From positions 1 to 40,216 of the forward strand of contig JAQUVM010000012.1 of assembly GCA_028693355.1 (NCBI GenBank): 40,216 nt of DNA. The letters run 5' to 3'. Under the pieces are notes generated by a model. That model saw only the letters and a list, made by a program, of their open reading frames with translations, was not told the origin of the DNA and made no database searches. Position 1 is the stretch's first letter; every line of letters starts with the position of its first letter. A program made the position numbers and the translations under genes. This stretch comes from Burkholderiales bacterium (GTDB lineage Bacteria > Pseudomonadota > Gammaproteobacteria > Burkholderiales > UBA11063). Of this stretch, positions 1 through 7,618 are shown piece after piece.

Positions 1-1431
1 ATAAATCTTACTCCACAATTGCTATCTAGATTCCACAACAGATTTCCTCATGCCAATATTGCCATCTTAAATAGTGAAGTAACAGATAATCAACGCTTTG
101 CGACCTGGATACAAGCTAAAAATGGCATTATTGATATAGTAATCGCTACTAGGCTTGGGGTGTTCACACCTTTTTTAAATCTTGGTTTAATTATTGTTGA
201 TGAGGAGCACGATAATTCATTTAAACAAAATGATGGACTACGTTACCATGCTCGCGACCTAGCTATTTGGCGAGCAAATCAATTACAAATTCCGGTTATG
301 TTATCTTCAGCCACACCATCATTAGAAACATTGTATAACTATAAATTAGGGAAGTACCAACTTTATAAACTCTCTAAGCGAGCAGTACTAAACTCAAACC
401 TACCAGAAATCAGTACGATTAATTTACAACACTATGCTGTAAACCATGCAGGAATCAATAGTATTGCATTAGATAAGCTTTCTAAATGCATTGAACGTAA
501 AGAGATGGCATTAGTTTTTATAAATCGTCGAGGATATGCTCCTATTATTAGCTGCTATGACTGCGGCTGGGTCAGTACTTGTAACTTTTGCTCAAGTAAT
601 ATGGTATACCATCATAATGACAAAATAATAAAATGCCATCACTGTGGTTATCAATCAAAAATTCCACCACAATGCCCAAAATGTAATAATCAATATCTAC
701 ATACTATTGGACATGGTACACAAAAATTAGAAGAGTTTCTAACTCAGTATTTTAAGTCTGCCAAAATATTACGAATTGATAGAGATACAACGAATAGTAA
801 AAAAGATTGGCAAAATCTTTATAGCAAGATTGAAAACAATGAGGTTGATATTTTAATTGGAACACAGATGCTTGCTAAAGGGCATGACTTCCCAAATTTA
901 ACATTAGTAATTGGGCTAAATTTAGATAATGCTCTTTTTAGCTATGACTTTAGAGCAAGTGAAGACATGTTTAATATAATCACTCAAGTAGCAGGACGAG
1001 CTGGAAGAGCTGCAAAAAAAGGCGCGGTATTATTACAAACAAACTACCCTGAGCACCCTATTTATAAGTTTATTCAAACTCATGACTTTAATGGATTTAT
1101 TAACTATACATTAAAAGAGCGTAAAACTCATAATTTACCACCATTCGCATTCTATGCAATTATCAAATTTAGTTCACTAAAAGAAGATAAACTACAAAAG
1201 ACTATGCGTGATATTCATATACAAGCAAAAAAAATTCCGCACTCAGATATAGTAATTTTTGATGCAATAAAGGCTGTAATGTATAAAATTAGTAATCGTT
1301 ATCGAGGACAAATTTTAATCAGTAGTAATAATCGTAATAAATTACATAAATATTTGAATGAATTAGAACTCCACCTAAAACCAAGTAAAGATACTTCTAT
1401 AACCATAGATGTCGATCCTTTAGAAGTTTAA
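1..1431 (+). CDS. priA: Primosomal protein N' (PriA helicase), 5'-truncated by window edge
   Basis: This is the C-terminal part (about 476 residues) of the replication-restart helicase PriA, which binds stalled forks and reloads the replisome. The frame is open from base 1, and the first residues (INLTPQLLSRF) match the PriA segment after the Walker A region, so the N-terminal ~250 residues lie upstream. Visible are the DEEH helicase box (DEEHDNSFKQ), the SATPSLET motif, the eight-cysteine zinc region (CYDCGW, CNFC, CHHCGY, CPKC), GTQMLAKGHDFP and QVAGRAGRA (motifs V and VI), and the family's C-terminal DVDPLEV. The Leu codon TTG at 19 is not a start. No terminator is evident downstream. Confidence 0.97.
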   Translation: MNLTPQLLSRFHNRFPHANIAILNSEVTDNQRFATWIQAKNGIIDIVIATRLGVFTPFLNLGLIIVDEEHDNSFKQNDGLRYHARDLAIWRANQLQIPVMLSSATPSLETLYNYKLGKYQLYKLSKRAVLNSNLPEISTINLQHYAVNHAGINSIALDKLSKCIERKEMALVFINRRGYAPIISCYDCGWVSTCNFCSSNMVYHHNDKIIKCHHCGYQSKIPPQCPKCNNQYLHTIGHGTQKLEEFLTQYFKSAKILRIDRDTTNSKKDWQNLYSKIENNEVDILIGTQMLAKGHDFPNLTLVIGLNLDNALFSYDFRASEDMFNIITQVAGRAGRAAKKGAVLLQTNYPEHPIYKFIQTHDFNGFINYTLKERKTHNLPPFAFYAIIKFSSLKEDKLQKTMRDIHIQAKKIPHSDIVIFDAIKAVMYKISNRYRGQILISSNNRNKLHKYLNELELHLKPSKDTSITIDVDPLEV

Positions 1432-1551
1432 ACTTACTTTATGCCTTTAATTTAATTCCCATATAATCATTCCAATATTTATTTTGCATATTCCATTATC
1501 ACATTGTCTAATATGATAAATTCTTGCTATAGTCTCGCATATATTAAAAAT

Positions 1552-1580
1552 TTGATACTTATACATTTTAACGTTAAATT
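1552..1580 (+). promoter_or_regulatory. Possible sigma70-type promoter for the ART-like gene
   Basis: TTGATA (1552-1557) and TAAATT (1575-1580) are separated by 17 bases, upstream of the start at 1619. In DNA this AT-rich such matches arise easily, so this is only a candidate. Confidence 0.35.
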
Positions 1581-1618
1581 TATTAATTTAAATTTGACCC
1601 ATTAATATTGGATAAATT

Positions 1619-2215
1619 ATGAATGCCACACCTAAATTGATACCTAAAAGGCCAAATCTAACTATAAAAATACCAAAAAGAGAGGCACAACTAACAGCTA
1701 TTAATGAATCAAGCAACTCTCCTAAAACGGAAAGATCAGAAAAAATTGGTAACTGGTTTAACCAAAATAATTATTATAGCGGCATAGTTTATAGAGCAGA
1801 TAGTAGACCCCCAGAAACTATATTACAAGAAGGTTTTAAATTAAAAGCAAATAATACTCCACAAGACTTCAGCCCTAAAACATCGTTTGCAAAGACTGAA
1901 AAAAACCATGATGAATTAAATTTCTTTGGTTTGACAAATGATGGAGGAGCTACTGACGCAGTTGGCATATCTACTGTAAAAGGAGGGATTTCCATTAAGG
2001 AAATATTAACAGCATTTGAAACAGCAGATTCGGCCAGCCACATATATAGTATTAATTTAAAAAGCGAACATAAGGGTGTAGAAGTATTCAATAGATTAAA
2101 TGAAATTAATGTCGCCAAAAATATTGAACCTGTTGATATAACATATGTAGGCAACCTATTTGAATTTGAGCTTAATTATATACCGAATAATGCTATAAAA
2201 GTCTATAATAATTAG
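1619..2215 (+). CDS. Putative ADP-ribosyltransferase toxin/effector (cholera/pertussis A-subunit-like)
   Basis: This 198-residue protein carries the hallmarks of the R-S-E class of mono-ADP-ribosyltransferases. Residues 57-73 (VYRADSRPPETILQEGF) closely match the NAD-binding Arg segment of heat-labile enterotoxin and pertussis toxin S1 (R59 would be the NAD-binding Arg). GIST at 116-119 sits where those toxins have the S-T-S motif. E162, in RLNEINVAKNIEPVDI, lies 12 residues before a conserved Ile, as in the toxins. The position two before it is Leu160, not the Glu or Gln usual in E/Q-x-E, which may alter acceptor use or reduce activity; E155 is an alternative. There is no N-terminal signal peptide. 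The first 25 residues are basic with two IPKR repeats, so secretion, if any, is not Sec-type, or it acts inside the cell. The Shine-Dalgarno is weak (GGA 8 bases before ATG). No immunity gene is adjacent. Fold assignment is from remembered motifs. Confidence 0.72.
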   Translation: MNATPKLIPKRPNLTIKIPKREAQLTAINESSNSPKTERSEKIGNWFNQNNYYSGIVYRADSRPPETILQEGFKLKANNTPQDFSPKTSFAKTEKNHDELNFFGLTNDGGATDAVGISTVKGGISIKEILTAFETADSASHIYSINLKSEHKGVEVFNRLNEINVAKNIEPVDITYVGNLFEFELNYIPNNAIKVYNN

Positions 2216-2293
2216 TCCATATTAGAATAGTTGCTCACAAAAATTTCAGGAAAATCTAATATTTGCAAAGTTATAATATCTATCAAATATATT

Positions 2294-2329
2294 AAAAAAC
2301 TCCATTGAACAAATTAAATGGAGTTTTTT
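2294..2329. terminator. Bidirectional intrinsic terminator
   Basis: Perfect 13-bp inverted repeat (2294-2306 with 2317-2329, 10-base loop). It has an A-run at one end and a T-run at the other, so it can end transcription of the ART-like gene on plus and the acyl-CoA synthetase on minus. Confidence 0.85.
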
Positions 2330-2337
2330 ATTTTAAA

Positions 2338-3900
2338 TTATGCAGGATTATTAAGTAAATCTCGTAATTCACGTTTAAGGATTTTGCCTGTTGCATTACG
2401 TGGTAACTTATCCATAAAGATAAATTTACGTGGTTGCTTAAATGGCGCTAAATGCCCTTTGACAAATGCCTTGAATTCAGCATCCGTTGCTGTTTCACCT
2501 TCTTTTAGCTCAATATAAGCTATAGGTGTCTCATTGGCTTCAATATCTTTTAGGCCAACAACAGCACATGCATTTACTTTTTCATTTACATAAATTACTT
2601 CCTCTATCTCTCGAGGATAAATATTCATACCTTTACTGATAATTAAATCTTTCTTACGATCTAAGATAAAGATAAAGTCCTCTTCATCAACCTTACCTAT
2701 ATCACCAGTTCTAAACCAGCCATTTACAAGAGCTTCTTCTGTATCTTTAGGTCGATTATAATAACCCATCATAACATTGCCACCCTTGACACAAATTTCA
2801 CCAACTTCACCACGTGGCAATTGTTTCATATCTTCATCAAAACACTCTACCTGATAACTTGGTAGCGGGACTCCCACAGAACCAATTTTATTTTTCTTAG
2901 GTAAATTTACTGAAACAACGGGAGAGCACTCACTAATTCCATAACCCTGAAGTAAAGCACCACGTTTAAATGATTTTTTAAAATTTTTCATAGTTTCTTC
3001 AGCTAAGGGCGCAGCACCAGAAATAAAACCTTTTACGTTATGAAACCAATGAAAATACCATGGTAAGCTTGCCTTAGCCATAGCACTATAAACATCAGGT
3101 ACACCAACAAAATACGGTATCCGTTTCAATAAAACTTGTTTTAATAAATTAGCAAAATCACCCTTAGTGGCAATTGAACGAATTATTGTTAAGTCACTAC
3201 CATAAAATATTGGTAAATTAATAGATACGGTAAATGTAAAAGCATGAAACATTGGCAAATAACATATCATAGGAATTTTTCCATACTTTACATCCAAATG
3301 CTTAACACAGCTCATAACATTAGATAAAATATTATTAAATGATAACATTGCACCTTTTGGTTTGCCTGTAGTTCCTGAAGTATAAATGATCACTGCTAAC
3401 TCATCAGCTGTTCTTTCAATATACTCAGCAGTTTTTGCTTTTGCTTCTAGGATTTTATTATGATCTATATTTTGATAATTTTCGCGATTAACACCATCAA
3501 CCCATATAATGCTCTTAACATCAGTCTTCATTGGTTGATTACAAACTTCTTTTTCAAATTTACCACTAGCAAATAACATACTAGATTGTGAGTCATTTAA
3601 AATATAAGCAATCTCATCTTCTTTTAAGAAATTATTAATCAAAACAGCAACAGCACCAACTTTACTAATAGCGAATATATTTGCAATATACTGCCAAGAA
3701 TTACCCATTACGATCGCAATTTTGTCACCTTTTCTAACGCCCTTATCTTTTAGAAAGCTTGCTATGCTATCAATATGATCTAAAAGCTCACTATTTGTTA
3801 AAGTAATATTGCCATCATGAATAATTTTTTTACTAGGTAAAGACTTAGCATTATTTAATGCAGCATCATAGAAACTACAATATGAGCCAATAAGTTGCAT
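2338..3900 (-). CDS. Long-chain fatty-acid--CoA ligase-like AMP-binding protein
   Basis: This 520-residue member of the adenylate-forming superfamily activates a carboxylic acid, probably a fatty acid, as acyl-AMP and then acyl-CoA. It shows the phosphate-binding loop YTSGTTGKPKGAML (173-186), YGISECSP (A5), GWFRTGDIG (A7), the hinge region DRKKDLIISKG with NIYPREIEEVI (A8), and a C-terminal ATGKILKREL with the catalytic lysine (A10). The length and NIYPREIEE motif fit FadD-like or long-chain acyl-CoA synthetases, but the exact substrate cannot be read. AGGA lies 9 bases before the ATG. It is the last gene of a minus-strand run, 75 bases after the M48 protease gene, and may have its own weak promoter (TTGATT/TATAAC around 3925-3955). 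Confidence 0.9.
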   Translation of the reverse strand: MQLIGSYCSFYDAALNNAKSLPSKKIIHDGNITLTNSELLDHIDSIASFLKDKGVRKGDKIAIVMGNSWQYIANIFAISKVGAVAVLINNFLKEDEIAYILNDSQSSMLFASGKFEKEVCNQPMKTDVKSIIWVDGVNRENYQNIDHNKILEAKAKTAEYIERTADELAVIIYTSGTTGKPKGAMLSFNNILSNVMSCVKHLDVKYGKIPMICYLPMFHAFTFTVSINLPIFYGSDLTIIRSIATKGDFANLLKQVLLKRIPYFVGVPDVYSAMAKASLPWYFHWFHNVKGFISGAAPLAEETMKNFKKSFKRGALLQGYGISECSPVVSVNLPKKNKIGSVGVPLPSYQVECFDEDMKQLPRGEVGEICVKGGNVMMGYYNRPKDTEEALVNGWFRTGDIGKVDEEDFIFILDRKKDLIISKGMNIYPREIEEVIYVNEKVNACAVVGLKDIEANETPIAYIELKEGETATDAEFKAFVKGHLAPFKQPRKFIFMDKLPRNATGKILKRELRDLLNNPA

Positions 3901-3975
3901 AACAATTCATCCTAAATAAATAATCAAGTTATAATTTTATCACGTATAAATCAAATCTCATGCTACGGCGCACCA

Positions 3976-5529
3976 TCAAGATTTCATAGCTCTTATAACC
4001 ATTGGAATTCTTGAACTCACGGTCTCGTGGATAACATCATCTCCAGCCATTTTAGGCCGCGATTTGAGCGAAGCCTGATATTGATCTAAAGCACCTTTAT
4101 AATTACCTAATACAAAATACTCTGTTCCAAGTCCATAGTGGTAACGTACAGCATTATCATAACGAACATCTGAATATAAAATAGCATACTGATCCCATAC
4201 ATCAGGATCTTCTGGAAAATTACGGACTAAGATATCAAGACGATGAGCAGAAGCCACATAATTTTTCATCACCAAAAACAACTCTAACTGCCCCATCCAC
4301 AATCCTTTATGACGTGGATAATCATGAATAGCAGCATCATATAATTTATCTGCAAGATCATAACTTTTATCTATAATTAATTGCCTAGCTTTAAGCCCAA
4401 TAACTATTGGATTAGATTTGTATACTGATGAACTAATTTTATTTAAAGTAGCTTTACTATCAGCAAATGATTTATTGAGAAACTTTGCCAATGATAAACC
4501 ATATAACTGAGCATCTAAGCTAACATAGCGTTTTTTTGAAATCGCCTCATTATAAAATTTAATGGCTCCATCATTGCCAATTTGACGCACACGACATTTC
4601 TCGCGTACTAAAAGAAAATCTATACTATCTTGACGCATTTTGACAGGTAATTGATTTGCACGAGTTTCAGCTTCACTTAAGCGCTCTAATGTTACTGGAT
4701 GAGTTTGTAAAAAAGCAAATGCATCATTACTATTAAATCTATATGCATTTTGCATTCGCTGAAAGAATTCAGGCATAGCATGAGCATCAAATCCAGCTTT
4801 ATACATTAAATTCTGACCAACTCTATCCGCTTCTCGTTCATAATCACGAGAAAAAGATAGCATATTTTGAATACCAAGCCCCTGCCCACCTTGAGCTGCA
4901 ACAACTGCTAGCCCTGGGTTTACAGCCGCCAAAAGAGCCCCCGCTATAAGACCCGCAACACTTGTCCACTGTGCTCGATTTTGCACGCTAAGATTTCTAA
5001 ATATATGATGCTGAACAACATGTCCAACCTCATGAGCCATAACCCCAGATAACTCAGCTTCCGATAAGGTAGTATATATCAAACCATTATTGGCGCAAAT
5101 ATAGCCACCTGGCAATGCAAATGCATTTATCTCTTTATCTTTTATTAAATAGAAATTAAATTCTTGACCAGCTAATGGGGAATAGCTAACAAACTCATTT
5201 CCTAATTTATTGAGATAATCTAGAGCATCAAAATCCTCCAACATACTACCGTGCGAATAAATGCTAAGAATAACTTGTTTACCTAATAATGAGGCTTGAT
5301 ATGGAGATAAGTTTGAGCGATCAGTATCACCGAGGTCAGGTAGTCCACTTACGCCATCGGCAAATACATTATGCGTACAACTACCCATGGCTATTCCATA
5401 AGTAGTTGCAGCTAAAACTTGTTTTAGAAGACCTCTGCGAGAGATGTCAATAACATCCGTCAACTGTTCTTGCGGAGTTTTTCTAAGCGAACGATAAAGT
5501 TGCTCTATACTATTTGTAAGCAACTTCAT
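3976..5529 (-). CDS. M48 metalloprotease with TPR-like C-terminus (BepA-like), with Tat-type signal
   Basis: This 517-residue zinc protease resembles BepA/YfgC, the periplasmic enzyme that degrades misfolded LptD and other outer-membrane proteins. HEVGH (166-170) gives two zinc ligands and the catalytic Glu; EREADRVG (231-238) supplies the third ligand. The second half (about 300-500) is helical repeat sequence of TPR type, with LGNYKGALDQYQASLKSRP a clear repeat. The N-terminus is unusual: after a 29-residue leader comes SRRGLLK (30-36), a twin-arginine consensus, then a hydrophobic stretch and MGSC, a possible but non-ideal lipobox. An AGGAGA Shine-Dalgarno 6 bases before the ATG supports this start. 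It lies 12 bases after bamC, which fits a shared role in outer-membrane protein quality control. Confidence 0.9.
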   Translation of the reverse strand: MKLLTNSIEQLYRSLRKTPQEQLTDVIDISRRGLLKQVLAATTYGIAMGSCTHNVFADGVSGLPDLGDTDRSNLSPYQASLLGKQVILSIYSHGSMLEDFDALDYLNKLGNEFVSYSPLAGQEFNFYLIKDKEINAFALPGGYICANNGLIYTTLSEAELSGVMAHEVGHVVQHHIFRNLSVQNRAQWTSVAGLIAGALLAAVNPGLAVVAAQGGQGLGIQNMLSFSRDYEREADRVGQNLMYKAGFDAHAMPEFFQRMQNAYRFNSNDAFAFLQTHPVTLERLSEAETRANQLPVKMRQDSIDFLLVREKCRVRQIGNDGAIKFYNEAISKKRYVSLDAQLYGLSLAKFLNKSFADSKATLNKISSSVYKSNPIVIGLKARQLIIDKSYDLADKLYDAAIHDYPRHKGLWMGQLELFLVMKNYVASAHRLDILVRNFPEDPDVWDQYAILYSDVRYDNAVRYHYGLGTEYFVLGNYKGALDQYQASLKSRPKMAGDDVIHETVSSRIPMVIRAMKS

Positions 5530-5541
5530 ATAATTCTCCTT

Positions 5542-6654
5542 CTATTGTAATTGCTCAGCTAAACCAGTTAGATATTTTTTACGTTCTTCCGTAAAAGATT
5601 GGTCTTTTGAACTATTATCATATGGCAATAAAGTAATAATTGTTTGGTTATTTCTTGTGGTTAACAAAACTTTATACTTAGCTTTTATTTCTTTTTCTAT
5701 ATTAGCAGATTCATTACCAAACCACTTACTAAGTACGCCGGGATCTGGATTATCAACTGATGATAGCAATGGATAAACATCATATTCACCCAAGGCACGA
5801 TTTTTATCCAACACTCCCAAATTAATACGTTCTAATGCAATAGCCGCACGCCACCATGTTCGATCAAAAGAATCATTTACTATTACTGAATCATCTTTAT
5901 ACACAGCATTTTTAACTACTTCTTGTTTTTGTGTTTTAACTATCTCTTTAACCTGATCAGCAGGAGCACCCGCAAAAGACATAAACTGTGCTAAAAACTC
6001 TAACTCTAATTGAGGACTAGATCCTCGAGCTATCCATTTAGTTCTCTGACCTTCTGATGAAATACGTGTATTTTGCATAGCAAGTCCAGGTGAAGAACAT
6101 CCTTCATACTCTTCATCCATTTGGTAATTTGTATTCATTACGACTACATTATTGCCATCTTGCCATAATGTTACTCGGTACATATACATCGAATTTAATG
6201 AATACATACTGCCCCAACCAATCCAATCAAAAATACCCCGTACACTATCCCCTTGTGGAACAGATGTATTGCGTGCTGCCCAATCAGTTTGCACAACTCC
6301 AATGCTAGGATTTTGATATTTTATACTCAATCCAATTTGATTAACATAAGCCGTTAACATTGGCCAAACATTATCTACATTAGTGCTTTCCATTACTAAC
6401 CAGCGTTGTGAACCACCATTTGCAATATACATATCTTTTACTTTATCAACTTGATAATTTGCTTGCATTTGGTTAGCTGGATTCATTTTATATGTACCAG
6501 ATATCTCAGGAGAATTTAATCCTGGTGGGGTCGCGAGACTTGTAGTTTCACGAGGTGCCGCTGATGTAAATACAGCTTGTGAATCAGTTGTTCCACATGC
6601 ATATAACAACACGGTGGATAATAATAACCCAGTATTTTTTAAGCTTGTTTTCAT
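5542..6654 (-). CDS. bamC: Outer membrane assembly lipoprotein BamC
   Basis: This 370-residue lipoprotein of the NlpB/BamC family is an accessory part of the BAM complex that inserts beta-barrel proteins into the outer membrane. The signal peptide ends in LLYAC, with the lipidated Cys at residue 20. An unstructured Pro/Asn-rich stretch follows, then the family signature region (YIANGGSQRWLVMES, WPMLTAYVNQIGLSIKY, VGVVQTDW-like) and a second helix-grip domain (about 255-370). AAGG lies 6 bases before the ATG. It sits 8 bases downstream of dapA, the dapA-bamC arrangement also found in other proteobacteria. The inter-domain linker is longer than in E. coli BamC. Confidence 0.92.
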   Translation of the reverse strand: MKTSLKNTGLLLSTVLLYACGTTDSQAVFTSAAPRETTSLATPPGLNSPEISGTYKMNPANQMQANYQVDKVKDMYIANGGSQRWLVMESTNVDNVWPMLTAYVNQIGLSIKYQNPSIGVVQTDWAARNTSVPQGDSVRGIFDWIGWGSMYSLNSMYMYRVTLWQDGNNVVVMNTNYQMDEEYEGCSSPGLAMQNTRISSEGQRTKWIARGSSPQLELEFLAQFMSFAGAPADQVKEIVKTQKQEVVKNAVYKDDSVIVNDSFDRTWWRAAIALERINLGVLDKNRALGEYDVYPLLSSVDNPDPGVLSKWFGNESANIEKEIKAKYKVLLTTRNNQTIITLLPYDNSSKDQSFTEERKKYLTGLAEQLQ

Positions 6655-6662
6655 TATATGCC

Positions 6663-7541
6663 TTATTTTGTTAGTTGTAATAATTTACTCATACTTTCAT
6701 GATAAGTATCACTAAATGTAGTCAGTGGCATACGTAATGTAGGAGTTGGCATACGATTTTCATGATACAGAGCCCATTTCACAGGTATTGGGTTTGCTTC
6801 CCAAAAACAACTATCATATAATTTTACTAAGTTATTATTTAGTTCAATGGCTTTTTCTCTTTTATTCCCATGAATAAAAGCACATAGTTCAGATATTTGT
6901 CTTGGACGGATATTACTAACTACTGAAATCACCCCATTGCCACCAGATGAAATAAAAGGTAAAATAGTGCAATCATCACCAGATAATAAAATAAAGTCTT
7001 TTGGTTTCTCAGATATAAATTTAACCACACGAGGAATGTCGCCTGTAGCATCTTTTAAACCTACAATATTTTTATAATCAGCTGCTAATCTAAGAACTGT
7101 ACTATCTTCTAAATTACAGCCAGTACGTCCTGGTACATTATACAGGATAACAGGATGTTTAGATTTATCCGCCATTAATCCAAAATGACGATAAAGCCCT
7201 TCTTGCGTTGGTTTTACGTAATAAGGCGTTAAGCACATAATATAATCAATACCATTGATTTCATTAATACGTTCCAGAAATTTTAGACTCGTAGCTGTAG
7301 ATGCAGTACCTGCACCAACAATAATTTTTACTCGTCCCGCAGCCTTAGCTATGATACGTTCAATAATATCTATGGTTTCTTTCGTTGACAAGTTTGCAGC
7401 TTCGCCAGTTGAGCCATTTGCAACTAATCCAATTACACCATTTTCTATCTGCCAATCTACTAATATGTCCAAACTTTCAAAGTCAATAGTCTCATCATCA
7501 AACATTGGGGTTACTAGCGCAGTAATACATCCATTTAACAT
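6663..7541 (-). CDS. dapA: 4-hydroxy-tetrahydrodipicolinate synthase
   Basis: DapA condenses pyruvate with aspartate-4-semialdehyde, the first committed step to diaminopimelate and lysine. At 292 residues it has normal length. GSTGE (43-47), YNVPGRTG (134-141, Tyr134) and GLKDATGD (161-168, Schiff-base Lys163) are intact. GAGG lies a suitable distance before the ATG. It heads a minus-strand unit with bamC and the M48 protease. Upstream are a TATAAT box and a perfect palindrome described separately, so dapA is probably transcribed from its own regulated promoter as well as by read-through from the AsmA-like gene. Confidence 0.97.
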   Translation of the reverse strand: MLNGCITALVTPMFDDETIDFESLDILVDWQIENGVIGLVANGSTGEAANLSTKETIDIIERIIAKAAGRVKIIVGAGTASTATSLKFLERINEINGIDYIMCLTPYYVKPTQEGLYRHFGLMADKSKHPVILYNVPGRTGCNLEDSTVLRLAADYKNIVGLKDATGDIPRVVKFISEKPKDFILLSGDDCTILPFISSGGNGVISVVSNIRPRQISELCAFIHGNKREKAIELNNNLVKLYDSCFWEANPIPVKWALYHENRMPTPTLRMPLTTFSDTYHESMSKLLQLTK

Positions 7542-7571
7542 AACTTACCTCATTAAGTTTTATTATCTTTT

Positions 7572-7587
7572 GGTCAAATTTTTGACC
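7572..7587. promoter_or_regulatory. Palindrome near the dapA transcription start (putative operator)
   Basis: GGTCAAA-TT-TTTGACC is a perfect 7-bp inverted repeat. It sits a few bases downstream of a TATAAT box on the minus strand (complement of 7592-7597) and 30 bases upstream of the dapA start. The placement suits a repressor site; the cognate protein is unknown. Confidence 0.5.
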
Positions 7588-7618
7588 CTATATTATAATT
7601 TAATTTCATAATATTCAT

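Noticed and set aside
1789..2154. Open frame of 121 codons on the minus strand opposite the ART-like gene
   Set aside because: No ribosome-binding site and no recognisable protein; the opposite frame has clear toxin-family motifs.
6090..6308. 72-codon frame opposite bamC
   Set aside because: Antisense shadow of a well-supported gene.
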